A DNA stretch of 64,000 nt from JANQGH01 sp039177555 (GCA_039177555.1 JBCDFV010000012.1:1-64000); one strand, 5' to 3'. Positions 25,022 to 33,446 are shown, counted from the first letter of the stretch. The notes: generated from the letters alone by a model not told the origin. Program-made: numbers and translations.

Positions 25022-26176
25022 ATGGCTGACACCACAGTCATAGACAAAACGGACAGCAATCGCGAGGCGGCGCTTGGCGCCCTCTACGACGATGTTTTCA
25101 ACGCACACATGTTTCCGTTCTGGGCGACCACGACGGATGTCGCGCACGACGAAGTCAAGCAGCTGATGGCGACCAAGCGGGCGGTGCCGTATCTTTGGCG
25201 CTACCGCGATCAGATCGGCCCGCTGCTGGAACGCTCGGCGGAACTGGTGACCATGGATGATTCCGAGCGCCGCTCGCTCGTGCTGGTCAACCCCGGCCTG
25301 GCGCCGACGCGCGCGACCGTCTCGACGCTTTACACCGCCTATCGCTTGAACGACCCGCATGAGGTAATGCCGCCGCACCGGCACTCGCCCAACGCCATCC
25401 GCTTCGGCCTGACGGGCGAGATGAACTTCACCGGCGTGGAGGGCGAGGACATCACCTTCGGCCCCGGTGACCTGGTGCTGACCCCGCACGACACCTGGCA
25501 CAATCACGGCAACACGGGCGACGAGCCGGCGGTCAACCTGTCCGTCTTGGACCTGCCCTTGGTCGAGATCCTGAACGCGATCTATTTCGACCATGATTAC
25601 AAGGAAGTCAAAGACGGCAAGATGGTCGCGGCCAAACAGCAAAGCGCGCGCTTCCCGTCCGACTATTCCGCCCGCATCTACGAGTCCGGCGGTTACACGC
25701 CCCGCTTCGTCAACCATCATCGCGGCACCGGCGCGGCGTCGCCGATGTATCTCTATCGCTGGGCGCCGATGCGCGAGATGCTGGACAAGCACAAGGACTG
25801 GGACGGCGACCCTTACGAGGCGCTGATGGTCGAATACACCGATCCGACGACCGGCGGCCCCGTCTACAAGACCGTAACCTTCTTTGCCCAGATGCTGCGG
25901 CCGGGCGAGAAGACGCAGCCGTTGAAGCAGACGGCCAGCCTGCTCGTCGCGCCCTTCGAAGGCAGCGGCTACTCGATCATCAACGACCAGCGTTTCGATT
26001 GGCAGCAGTTCGATACCCTGGCGGTGCCGGGCGGAGACTGGTGCCAGCACGTCAACGGCTCGGACACTGATCCGGCGATCCTGCTCGTCGCCAGTGACGA
26101 ACCGACATTGAAGAAGCTGGGCTTCTACAAAAAATGGGGCCGCGACGGCTCGGGCGACGTGGTTTCGCTCGTCTAA
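25022..26176 (+). CDS. Bicupin ring-cleaving dioxygenase (gentisate/salicylate 1,2-dioxygenase family)
   Basis: A 384-residue two-cupin Fe(II) dioxygenase. The iron ligands His119 and His121 ('PPHRHSPN') and His160 ('HDTWHNHG') have the same numbers as in the salicylate 1,2-dioxygenase of Pseudaminobacter, and Arg83 and Arg127 are also present. At position 104 there is Tyr instead of that enzyme's Trp, and at 108 Arg instead of Gln, so the substrate may differ. The second cupin is degenerate, as usual. Known members cleave between a ring carbon bearing carboxylate and the adjacent one bearing hydroxyl. The start has GAGGAG upstream. It opens a nine-gene operon with a homologue of a B6-pathway dehydrogenase, so a hydroxypyridine acid is a plausible substrate. 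Confidence 0.85.
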   Translation: MADTTVIDKTDSNREAALGALYDDVFNAHMFPFWATTTDVAHDEVKQLMATKRAVPYLWRYRDQIGPLLERSAELVTMDDSERRSLVLVNPGLAPTRATVSTLYTAYRLNDPHEVMPPHRHSPNAIRFGLTGEMNFTGVEGEDITFGPGDLVLTPHDTWHNHGNTGDEPAVNLSVLDLPLVEILNAIYFDHDYKEVKDGKMVAAKQQSARFPSDYSARIYESGGYTPRFVNHHRGTGAASPMYLYRWAPMREMLDKHKDWDGDPYEALMVEYTDPTTGGPVYKTVTFFAQMLRPGEKTQPLKQTASLLVAPFEGSGYSIINDQRFDWQQFDTLAVPGGDWCQHVNGSDTDPAILLVASDEPTLKKLGFYKKWGRDGSGDVVSLV

Positions 26177-26247
26177 CAACGAAGATGCGATGACAGTGGG
26201 GGCGGCTCGGCACGACCGGGACGTCCTGACGACAAGGAGGCTTTGAG

Positions 26248-27171
26248 ATGACCATTGCGGCGGTAATTGGATTGGGCACCATGGGGCCCGGCATCGCGGC
26301 CACGCTGGCGCGCGGCGGCATGAAGATCCGGGTTTACGACACCAGTGCCGAGGCGTTGGAAAAGGCGCCCGGTATGGTCGCCATGGCGTTCGGCGTGCTG
26401 GACCGGCTGGACATGCCCGACAAGGGTTCCGCCGACGACATCTCGTACCATACCGATCTGGCCGAGGCCGTGGACGGCGTCGATTTGGTTGTCGAGACCG
26501 TGCCGGAGAAGCTGGAGATCAAGGCAGCGGTCTTCGCTGAGTTGGACAAACATGTCTCGAAGGATTGCGTGCTGGCGTCCAACACGTCGGGCATCCCGAT
26601 CACCAAGCTGCAAGAGGGCATTTCCAACCCCGGCCGGGTTATCGGCATGCACTGGTCGAACCCGCCGATGATCATCCCGATGATCGAGGTCATCGCAGGC
26701 GGCCAGACCGATCAGGGCACTGTCGACTGGATGTGCGACACCATCAGGGGTCTCAACCTGCTGCCCGTGGTGGTGAAGAAGGATGTCGCCGGTTTCGTCG
26801 AAAACCGCATCCTCTATGCGATCATGCGCGAGTCCGTCGACCTGGTCGAACAGGGCGTGATCGACGCCGAGGGGCTGGACACCTGTGTCCAGTGGGGCAT
26901 CGGCTACAAGCTGGCGATCATCGGCCCGATGGCGCTGTTGGACATGGCCGGCCTCGACATCTACCAGGCCGTCGGCAGCTATTTGAATGCCGAGCTGTGC
27001 AATCGGCCGGACGTTTCGCCCTACATCACCGACCGCACCAAGGACGGCAATCTGGGCCAGAAGACCGGGTCGGGCATCTTCTCGTACACGCCGGACGATG
27101 TTCAGCGGTTGCGCGGCGAACGCGCCGCCGCCTTCGTCGCCGTACGCAAGGCGCTGGAAGGCAAATCCTGA
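26248..27171 (+). CDS. 3-Hydroxyacyl-CoA dehydrogenase-fold enzyme, FHMPC dehydrogenase homologue
   Basis: A 307-residue NAD-dependent dehydrogenase. The nucleotide motif is 'GLGTMGPG' (8-15) and the catalytic pair is His135 ('GMHWSNPP') and Glu147. From memory it is very close to M. loti 5-formyl-3-hydroxy-2-methylpyridine-4-carboxylate 5-dehydrogenase: 'HWSNPP-IIPMIEVIAG', 'LLPVVVKKDV-GFVENR' and 'WGIGYK-A-IGPMALLDMAGLDIY' are shared. That enzyme oxidises the aldehyde made from 4-pyridoxate to the dicarboxylate. The AAGGAGG ribosome site is strong. Its presence beside a ring dioxygenase, rather than a flavin monooxygenase, is the unusual point. A dehydrogenase for another hydroxy-acid is the alternative. 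Confidence 0.82.
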   Translation: MTIAAVIGLGTMGPGIAATLARGGMKIRVYDTSAEALEKAPGMVAMAFGVLDRLDMPDKGSADDISYHTDLAEAVDGVDLVVETVPEKLEIKAAVFAELDKHVSKDCVLASNTSGIPITKLQEGISNPGRVIGMHWSNPPMIIPMIEVIAGGQTDQGTVDWMCDTIRGLNLLPVVVKKDVAGFVENRILYAIMRESVDLVEQGVIDAEGLDTCVQWGIGYKLAIIGPMALLDMAGLDIYQAVGSYLNAELCNRPDVSPYITDRTKDGNLGQKTGSGIFSYTPDDVQRLRGERAAAFVAVRKALEGKS

Positions 27172-27211
27172 TCGCCCGCACTTGATCCCGTAAACTCAGG
27201 AGAGCGCCGGC

Positions 27212-28339
27212 ATGGCCGATGCGCGCAATACCAAGCTTGTCGGTCATGTCGACTGTCCGGGCGGCGGCCAGGTATGGGTCGAAGGCACGACCCTTTATAT
27301 CGGCCATATGCGCTACCCCTCCGGCACGTCGATCGTCGATGTGTCCGATCCCACGAAGCCGCAGCCGCTGGCACGGATCGACATGCCCACCGGCTGGCAT
27401 TCGCATAAGGTGCGGGTCGCCAACGATGTGATGCTGGTCAATCAAGAACGGCAGGGGCAGGACGGGGATGCCGAATTCGGCGGCGGCCTGGGCATCTACG
27501 ACGTCTCCAAGCCGTCCGACCCGAAGCTGATCACCAAGTGGCGGACGGGCGGCAAGGGCGTGCACCGTTTCGACTTCGACGGCCGTTACGCCTATATCTC
27601 GCCGACGGCCGACGGCTATGTCGGCAATTTCTGTATGATCCTGGACCTGGCTGACCCCAGCAATCCCACGGAGGTCGGCCGCTGGTGGATTCCCGGCCAA
27701 TGGCAGGCCGGCGGCGAGGACTATCCGTGGGACAATTGGGTGGCGCCCCGCTGTCACCACCCGCTGCGCCACGGCAACCGGCTTTATGTCAGCTACTGGC
27801 ATCACGGCCTGTTCATCCTCGACATCGAGGACATGTCCCAGCCCAAGCTGATCTCCCAGTTGAATACCAGCCCGGCCTACCCGCACCCGACCCACACCTG
27901 CCTGCCCATCCCCGACCCGCTGAAGGGCCGCCAGATCATGGTCGTGGCGGATGAGGATGTGGCCAAGCTGTGGCCGTCGGCACCGGCCTTCGCCTGGGTC
28001 TTCGACATTACCGAGGAACGGCTGCCGCTGCCGATCAGCACCATCAACGTGCCCGGCATCGACCCGGACGGATCGCCCCAGCCGCCCATGACAGGCTGCC
28101 ACCAGCCGTCGGAACGGTTCAGCGGCACGATCATCCCATTCGCCTGGTTCGCCCAGGGGCTGCGCCTGTTCGATATCGCCGATCCCTATCAACCGAAGGA
28201 GGTCGGCCATTACCAGCCGGACCCGCCGAACGGCGCCGAACGCTCGTCGTCCAACGATGTCACCATCGATGAGCGTGGCCTGATCTATCTGATCGACCGC
28301 CAGCGCGGCGTCGACATTATCGAAACCAGCGTCTTTTGA
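27212..28339 (+). CDS. LVIVD-repeat protein (beta-propeller-like)
   Basis: A 375-residue protein with repeated segments ending in I/L-x-D, such as 'GTSIVDVSDPTKPQPLARI', 'GLGIYDVSKPSDPKLI', 'GLFILDIEDMSQPKLI' and 'GLRLFDIADPYQPKEVGHY', the LVIVD pattern. This predicts a seven-bladed propeller-like fold. No signal peptide is seen, so it should be cytoplasmic. The enzymatic role is unknown. Conserved histidines in 'GWHSHKVRV', 'HHPLRHG' and 'YPHPTHTCLP' could bind a metal, as in propeller enzymes. It sits between the dehydrogenase and RidA genes and may perform a hydrolytic or decarboxylative step after ring cleavage. Confidence 0.75.
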   Translation: MADARNTKLVGHVDCPGGGQVWVEGTTLYIGHMRYPSGTSIVDVSDPTKPQPLARIDMPTGWHSHKVRVANDVMLVNQERQGQDGDAEFGGGLGIYDVSKPSDPKLITKWRTGGKGVHRFDFDGRYAYISPTADGYVGNFCMILDLADPSNPTEVGRWWIPGQWQAGGEDYPWDNWVAPRCHHPLRHGNRLYVSYWHHGLFILDIEDMSQPKLISQLNTSPAYPHPTHTCLPIPDPLKGRQIMVVADEDVAKLWPSAPAFAWVFDITEERLPLPISTINVPGIDPDGSPQPPMTGCHQPSERFSGTIIPFAWFAQGLRLFDIADPYQPKEVGHYQPDPPNGAERSSSNDVTIDERGLIYLIDRQRGVDIIETSVF

Positions 28340-28353
28340 CGGGAGAGCCTCCC

Positions 28354-28752
28354 ATGTCCGACAGCGGCAAACGCGCCGACAAGTACCCGATCGGCAAGCG
28401 CAATCCGAACCTGCCGTTTCACCCGGCCGTGCGCGCCGGCGACTTCATCTATGTCTCCGGCCAGGTCGCCAAGGACGAGAACGGCGTCATGTGCGGCGGC
28501 ACGATCGAGGAGCAGACGAAATGGACGCTGGAGGCGATCCGCCGGGTGCTGGCCGAGGAAGACGCGGATCTCGCCGACGTGGTCAAGATCACCACCTATC
28601 TCGAGGATGCGCGCGATTTCGGCCGCTACAACGGCGTGTTCAAACAGTACTTTCCCGACGGCAATGTCTCGCGCACGACGGTCGAGGCGCGGGCGGTGAT
28701 CGCCACCGGCATCGAGATGGATGCGGTGGCCTACAAGCCGCTCAAGGACTGA
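28354..28752 (+). CDS. RidA/YjgF family protein
   Basis: A 132-residue RidA-like protein with 'AGDFIYVSGQVAKDENG', 'EEQTKWTLEAIRRVLAE' and the C-terminal 'SRTTVEARAVIATGIEMDAVAY' containing the Arg that in active members binds substrate carboxylate. RidA proteins hydrolyse reactive enamines and imines to keto acids and ammonia, and pathway-specific copies occur in degradation of aminated aromatics and heterocycles. Its presence suggests that the ring-cleavage product contains nitrogen, as a pyridine would give. ATG at 28354 has a GGGAGAG site; the upstream in-frame start is inferior. Confidence 0.88.
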   Translation: MSDSGKRADKYPIGKRNPNLPFHPAVRAGDFIYVSGQVAKDENGVMCGGTIEEQTKWTLEAIRRVLAEEDADLADVVKITTYLEDARDFGRYNGVFKQYFPDGNVSRTTVEARAVIATGIEMDAVAYKPLKD

Positions 28753-28781
28753 CCCCAGACCTTACTCTAGGAGCCACCTCT

Positions 28782-29384
28782 ATGATCCGCCTTCTCGGCC
28801 GCAAGACATCCGGCAATGTGCAAAAGGTCCTGTTCCTGTTGGAGGAGCTGGGCCTTGACTACGAGCGCGAGGATTACGGCCGCCAGTTCGAAAACACCCA
28901 GACGGAAGCCTATCTGGCCATGAACCCGACCGCCAAGGTGCCGACCCTGGTCGACGGCGATCTGGTGATCTGGGAATCGAACACGATCCTGCGCTATCTG
29001 GCCGCCAAGGCCGGCAGCGACCTCTATCCCGACGACCTGGGCGCGCGCACCCAGGTCGAACGCTGGATGGACTGGCAACTGGCCTCCCTGAACCCGCCCT
29101 ACCTGGCCGTGTTCAAGGGCAGCCGGCTGGACCCGGCCGAGCGAGGCGCTGGCTTCGACGCCAGTGCGAAGGATCTGGCTGCCCAGCTAACCACTCTGGA
29201 CGGCGCGCTGGCCTGTCGCGATTGGCTCGCCGGCGACGCAAAGTCGCTGGCCGAGTATTGCCTGGGCCCGATCATCCCGCGCTGCCTGAACTTCCCGATC
29301 GACCTGCCGGCGCTCGACCATCTGCGCGCCTGGCAGCAAAGGGTTGCCGCGCTGCCGGCCTATGCGCGGGCGGTGCCGACCTAG
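28782..29384 (+). CDS. Glutathione S-transferase family protein
   Basis: A 200-residue GST with an N-terminal thioredoxin-fold domain ('LGRKTSGNVQKVLFLLEELG'), the cis-Pro segment 'AKVPTLVDG' and the 'ESNTILRYLA' glutathione-binding motif, then an all-helical C-terminal domain. In gentisate-type operons such a protein is often a maleylpyruvate isomerase, so it may isomerise or detoxify the ring-cleavage product. The start has a TAGGAG ribosome site. It is followed 7 bp later by the TRAP small permease gene. Confidence 0.85.
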   Translation: MIRLLGRKTSGNVQKVLFLLEELGLDYEREDYGRQFENTQTEAYLAMNPTAKVPTLVDGDLVIWESNTILRYLAAKAGSDLYPDDLGARTQVERWMDWQLASLNPPYLAVFKGSRLDPAERGAGFDASAKDLAAQLTTLDGALACRDWLAGDAKSLAEYCLGPIIPRCLNFPIDLPALDHLRAWQQRVAALPAYARAVPT

Positions 29385-29391
29385 GCGCGCA

Positions 29392-29916
29392 ATGACCGCC
29401 CAGCCGGCCACGAAACACGGGGTTTTGGGCCTGGGCCGTGCGGCCCTGCGCTGGGCGCTCGGCCTCTTGTTGATCGCCATGGTGCTGCTGAACGTGGCCA
29501 ACGCCGCCGGCCGTTATCTGTTCGGGCACGCGATCACCGGCGCCGATGAGGTTCTGGTCTTCTCCATGGTCTGGCTGGTCTTCGCCGGCGTGGTGCTGGT
29601 GACGGCGGAGGGCCGCCATCTACGGCTTGATTTGACCGCGACGCTGTTCGCCGGACGGTTCGGGGCCGCCCGCGCGCTGCTGATCAACCTGATCATCGCT
29701 GCGCTCTGCTTTTACGTCGCCTTGCAGTCCTGGGAAATCATTGGCCGCTTGGGCCAGATCGGCCAGCGCAGCATGGCGCTGGGCATTCCCATGGTCGTGC
29801 CGCACGCCGCCATCGCCATTGGCCTCGCGGCGACCGCCATTGTCGCGCTGCTGCTTGCTCTCGGCCAAGCGCGCCGCTTGTTTGCTCCCAATGGCGGCGG
29901 GGACCGTGAGACTTGA
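29392..29916 (+). CDS. TRAP transporter small permease, DctQ type
   Basis: A 174-residue protein with four hydrophobic helices, the size and pattern of DctQ. The segment 'AGRYLFGHAITGADEV' is the family motif after the first helix, and 'GRHLRLDL' follows the second. ATG at 29392 is chosen because it begins the cytoplasmic tail just after the GST stop; the longer in-frame reading lies within the GST gene. It partners the DctM and DctP genes that follow. Confidence 0.9.
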   Translation: MTAQPATKHGVLGLGRAALRWALGLLLIAMVLLNVANAAGRYLFGHAITGADEVLVFSMVWLVFAGVVLVTAEGRHLRLDLTATLFAGRFGAARALLINLIIAALCFYVALQSWEIIGRLGQIGQRSMALGIPMVVPHAAIAIGLAATAIVALLLALGQARRLFAPNGGGDRET

Positions 29917-31184
29917 CCTGGACCTTGCTGGCCTTGCCCGTGGCGCTGTTCGTCTTCGGCGTCCCGGTCTTCGCGGTCCTGTTGGCCGGCGCGACGGTGA
30001 CGCTGCTGCTGTTCATGCCCATGCCGGCCATGGTGCTGCCGCAGATCATGTTTGGCGGCGTCGACAAGTTCGCGCTGTTGGCGGTGCCCTTCTTCATCTT
30101 CGCTGGCGAGCTCATGGGCAGGGGCGGCATCGCCGACCGGCTGGTCGACTGGGTGCTGTCGCTGACCGGCCATGTGCGCGGCAGCCTGGGCATGGCCACC
30201 GTCGGCACCGCGACCCTGATGGGTGCGGTCTCCGGCTCCAGCCCCGCCACGGTCGCCGCCACCGGCCGCACGCTCTACCCGAAGCTGATCGAGCAGGGCT
30301 ACGGCAAGCGCTTCTCGCTCGGTCTGATTGCCTCCAGCGGCTCCATCGCCATCGTCGTGCCGCCCTCCATCGCCATGATCCTCTATGGTGCCAGCGGCGA
30401 ACAGTCGATCCCGCGCCTGTTCCAGGCCGGCCTGCTGCCGGGCCTGCTGATCGCTGCCCTGATGATGGGCTATATCCTGATCTGGGCCGCGCGCACCCAC
30501 GCAGCACCTCAGCAGGGCTTCCGGTTCAAACTGTTCCTGCACGCCACCAAGCGCGCCTGGGCAGCGCTGCTCATGCCGGCCTTGATCCTGATCGGCATCT
30601 ATGCCGGCTGGTTCTCGCCGACGGAGGCCGGCGGCGTCGCCTGCCTCTACGCCATGCTGGTGGCCCTGTTCGTCTACCGCACGCTGAACCTGCGCGGCAT
30701 CATCGAGGCGGCGGCCGAGGCGGCCTATCTCACCGCCCAGATCCTGGTCATCGTCGCGGCCGCCGGCGTCTTCTCCTACATCCTGACCGTCAACGGCATT
30801 CCGCAGGGGCTGGTCGGCGCCATCGTGGAGATGGACCTGACGCCGGTCAGCTTCCTGATCGCGATCAACATCCTGCTGCTGCTGCTCGGCTGCGTGCTGG
30901 ACCCGACCTCCGCCATCCTGGTGCTGACGCCGATTCTGATGCCGGTGATCGCGCATCTCGGCATCGACCCGATCCATTTCGGCATCATCATGACCGTGAA
31001 CCTGTCGATCGGCATGTTCACCCCGCCCTTCGGCCTCAACATCTTCGTCGCCCAGTCGGTGATTTCGTCCGATCTCGGCGCGATCTATCGCGGCATCCTG
31101 CCGTTCCTGGCCGTTCAGATCGCGGCACTCGCGATCATCACCTACGTGCCGGCCGTCTCGCTGGCGCTTTCTTGGATTTGGTAA
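29913..31184 (+). CDS. TRAP transporter large permease, DctM type
   Basis: A 423-residue multi-spanning permease of the DctM family, with 'FALLAVPFFIFAGELMGRGGIADRL' and 'SGSSPATVAATG' typical of the family and about twelve hydrophobic segments. The probable start is TTG at 29913, overlapping the DctQ stop (TTGA), which indicates translational coupling; no in-frame ATG is near enough to include the first helix. It uses an ion gradient to take up an acid delivered by the periplasmic receptor downstream. Confidence 0.9.
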   Translation: MTWTLLALPVALFVFGVPVFAVLLAGATVTLLLFMPMPAMVLPQIMFGGVDKFALLAVPFFIFAGELMGRGGIADRLVDWVLSLTGHVRGSLGMATVGTATLMGAVSGSSPATVAATGRTLYPKLIEQGYGKRFSLGLIASSGSIAIVVPPSIAMILYGASGEQSIPRLFQAGLLPGLLIAALMMGYILIWAARTHAAPQQGFRFKLFLHATKRAWAALLMPALILIGIYAGWFSPTEAGGVACLYAMLVALFVYRTLNLRGIIEAAAEAAYLTAQILVIVAAAGVFSYILTVNGIPQGLVGAIVEMDLTPVSFLIAINILLLLLGCVLDPTSAILVLTPILMPVIAHLGIDPIHFGIIMTVNLSIGMFTPPFGLNIFVAQSVISSDLGAIYRGILPFLAVQIAALAIITYVPAVSLALSWIW

Positions 31185-31203
31185 TCAAGCAGGGAGTGCA
31201 CTC

Positions 31204-32214
31204 ATGAAAACGCTAACCAACTTGACCATCGGTTCCACGCTCGTCCTCGCCGCCCTTGCAGCGCCGCTTACGGCTGAAGCGCAGACGACCATGAAGCTCG
31301 CCAGCGCCACCATCAACGACGTCCAGCACCAGTGGCAGCAGGTTTTCGCCGAGGAGCTGGCCGAACGCGTCGGCGACGCGGTCACGGTCGAGATCTACCC
31401 GGCCAGCCAGCTCGGCACCATCCCGCGCATGCTGGAGGGCGTGCTCTTGGGCACGATCGAGAGCTTCATCACCCCGACCGCCTTCCTGGTCGGCACCGAT
31501 CCGCGCTTTCAGGTCTTCGGCGCGCCTGGCCTGTTTGACGATGGCGCCCAGGTCGGTGCCGTGCTGCACGACCCGGACTATCGCGACCATATCGAGACCA
31601 TGGCGCTGGACAGCGGCCTGCGCGTCATCGGCGCGATCTACAACTCGCCGATCCTGATCCTCTCCGTCGAGCCGACCGAGACCCTGGCCGATTTCGAGGG
31701 CCTGCGCGTGCGCACCTTCGCAACCCCCTTGCAGATGGCCCCGATGGAGGCCCTGGGCGCCAGCCCGCTGCCCTTGGCCCTGTCAGAGGTCGTACCGGCC
31801 CTGCAGTCCGGCGCCATCGACGCCATGCTCGCCGGCATGCCGATCCTGACCGCGTTCCAGTATTACGACGTCGCCGAGTACGTCACCGACCTCAACTTCG
31901 CCACCGTGGTCTCGGTCAACGTCATCAACGAGGCCTGGTTCCAATCCCAGCCCGAAGACGTCCAAACCGCCATCCTCGAAGCCGGCCGCGCGGCCGAACA
32001 AGGGGTCCTGCAATGGGGCATCGACAATGTCGGCCGCTCCAACCAGGTCTGGCTCGACAATGGCGGCCAGATCCTGGACCTGTCCGACGCCGACATGGCC
32101 GAAATGCGCGCCATGTTCGCGGAAATCGCCGCGGAGATCATGGCGGCGGACCCGGCCGTTGAGGCGGAATATCAGCGGCTGCTCGGCGTGGTGGAAGCGC
32201 ATCCTGGAGGGTAG
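31204..32214 (+). CDS. TRAP transporter substrate-binding protein, DctP type
   Basis: A 336-residue periplasmic receptor with a signal peptide ending at 'LTAEA-Q' (about residue 24). The motif 'LRVRTFATPLQMAPMEALGA' holds the conserved arginine that binds the carboxylate of the ligand in TRAP receptors, and 'LALSEVVPALQSGAIDAM' is the family signature. It has an AGGGAG ribosome site. It is the last gene of the dioxygenase operon, so the ligand should be an acid degraded by it, for example a pyridine carboxylate or an aromatic acid. Confidence 0.9.
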   Translation: MKTLTNLTIGSTLVLAALAAPLTAEAQTTMKLASATINDVQHQWQQVFAEELAERVGDAVTVEIYPASQLGTIPRMLEGVLLGTIESFITPTAFLVGTDPRFQVFGAPGLFDDGAQVGAVLHDPDYRDHIETMALDSGLRVIGAIYNSPILILSVEPTETLADFEGLRVRTFATPLQMAPMEALGASPLPLALSEVVPALQSGAIDAMLAGMPILTAFQYYDVAEYVTDLNFATVVSVNVINEAWFQSQPEDVQTAILEAGRAAEQGVLQWGIDNVGRSNQVWLDNGGQILDLSDADMAEMRAMFAEIAAEIMAADPAVEAEYQRLLGVVEAHPGG

Positions 32215-32234
32215 GAGAAGCTGCTTTCTGTCAT

Positions 32235-32492
32235 TCGACCATCGACACACGGCGCTTTGCCGCTCAACTGAACCTGATTTCTCGCTTCACGCCCGTCGCC
32301 AGCCCCGAGAGCAACGGCATGTGCGCGGCCTTCGTCAAAACCCTCAAGCGCGACTATGTCCGGGTCAACCCAATCCCCGACGCCAAGGCCGCGCTTGACC
32401 AGATCGCCGGATGGTTCGAGGACTATCACGAAAACCATCCTCTCTCAGGGCTCAACATGCGCTCGCCTCGCGAGTTCAGAAGAGCCCTCTAA
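32235..32492 (+). pseudogene. IS3-family transposase remnant (C-terminal part of OrfB)
   Basis: An open stretch with no start gives an integrase-core C terminus: 'TRRFAAQLNLISRFTPVASP', then 'ESNGMCAAFVKTLKRDYVRV', 'GWFEDYHENHPLSGL' and 'MRSPREFRRAL' before TAA. The pattern P-E-S-N-G...F-V-K-T...D-Y and the W-F-x-D-Y-x-E-x-H-P ending are those of IS3-group DDE transposases, here including the catalytic Glu region. The N-terminal two thirds, OrfA and the left end are missing, so it is inactive. It marks an old insertion at the end of the dioxygenase operon. Confidence 0.85.
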
Positions 32493-32502
32493 CCTGCCAG
32501 AG

Positions 32503-32528
32503 TGTCCGGTCAAATAGGGGCAACTCCA
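32503..32528 (+). repeat. Probable right-end inverted repeat of the IS3 remnant
   Basis: A stretch beginning TGTCCGGTCAAATAGGGG and ending CAACTCCA follows the transposase stop by 10 bp, the usual place for the terminal repeat. The matching left end is not found in the window, so the assignment rests on position and on general resemblance. Confidence 0.35.
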
Positions 32529-32550
32529 GAACCCTAAGGGATGTGGCTCC

Positions 32551-33108
32551 ATGCTGAAAGAATCACTTATTAAGTATCGAGCGCTGTTTCCGAGTGAAGA
32601 AGAGACAGCAAAGATTGCTGAACGTTTGGCGTCAGAAAAAAATCCGACAAGTCGTTCCCGGATGGATTTTCATATTACTTCGAGCGCATTCGTTTTTAGT
32701 CCCAATCTGGAAAAAACTTTGTTGATCAGACATCGAGCGCTAAACAGATGGCTTCAACCAGGAGGCCACGTAGAAGATGGAGAAACACCTTGGGAGGGCG
32801 CTCAACGAGAAGTAGAAGAAGAAGCGGGTCTAAAAAATGCGAAGCTGCACAGATGGCACGAGATCAACAGTTTTTGTCCGGTCGATATAGACATACACAG
32901 CATTCCAGAGAGGCCAGATAAAGGTGAAGATAAACATCAGCATATTGATTTGCGTTACATGATGATGGCTGATGGGAACAACGATCTAACCCTTCAGGTT
33001 GACGAAGTCTTCGCCGCAGAATGGTGCGAGATGTCGCGTCTTAACAGCGTTACTACGCCATTGGTGACAAAAAGGATTGCGCGGATTATGGCTGTACAGA
33101 GAGGGTAA
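32551..33108 (+). CDS. NUDIX hydrolase
   Basis: A 185-residue NUDIX protein. The box is visible as 'GGHVEDGETPWEGAQREVEE' followed by EAGL, with the catalytic REVEEEAG core at about residues 90-97. It should hydrolyse a nucleoside diphosphate linked to some moiety; the substrate is unknown. The gene is markedly AT-rich with many AAA and GAA codons, unlike the flanking genes. It lies between an IS3 remnant and a terminator-like hairpin, so it was probably acquired with a mobile element. The ribosome site is weak (AAGGG about 10 bases upstream). Confidence 0.88.
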   Translation: MLKESLIKYRALFPSEEETAKIAERLASEKNPTSRSRMDFHITSSAFVFSPNLEKTLLIRHRALNRWLQPGGHVEDGETPWEGAQREVEEEAGLKNAKLHRWHEINSFCPVDIDIHSIPERPDKGEDKHQHIDLRYMMMADGNNDLTLQVDEVFAAEWCEMSRLNSVTTPLVTKRIARIMAVQRG

Positions 33109-33446
33109 TCGGCTGACAGTGCCGCTCGGTTGAGGGCTCGGGATTTCGGTGACAGTTTACGAAATCCCTTTTCTATCCGTACCGCATCGGTCGCGACGCC
33201 GTGGTCTCCGGCACGATCGGCCTCGCCTACGACACCCCGAACGGCCCCCATCGATGGACTATCGACCAACCACACGACGCTGTGCATGTTCCTGACGGAG
33301 GTCGACGACGATTTTTGCGTCTTCCGTCAGGCTGGTACCAGATTGTCGGAGCTGAGCAGGAAGTAGCCGCCGTCATAGTCGATCGCGAGCAAAACCGGCA
33401 TGCCGTAGAGGGCACCAGCGCCGAGCCGCCTTTTCGCGGGGCAAGC
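33109..33446. other. Intergenic region without a recognisable gene
   Basis: Apart from the hairpin at 33140-33172 this stretch holds nothing I can assign. High GC resumes at about 33180. Readings there, such as a plus-strand 'SGTIGLAYDTPNGPHRW', have no start, no ribosome site and no family resemblance; it may be a decayed gene next to the mobile patch. Confidence 0.4.
33140..33172 (+). terminator. Intrinsic terminator after the NUDIX gene
   Basis: GGGATTTCG (33140-33148) and CGAAATCCC (33160-33168) form a perfect 9-bp stem with an 11-base loop, followed by TTTTCT. It starts 31 bp after the NUDIX stop. Similar hairpins also flank insertion elements, so it could be a relic of one. Confidence 0.6.

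Noticed and set aside
24914..26179. A 421-residue minus-strand frame
   Set aside because: It lies opposite the cupin dioxygenase, whose iron ligands and ribosome site are clear. The minus-strand product has no domain.
29712..30977. A 421-residue minus-strand frame rich in Gln, Asp and His
   Set aside because: It is the mirror of the hydrophobic TRAP permease genes; its composition is a frame artefact.
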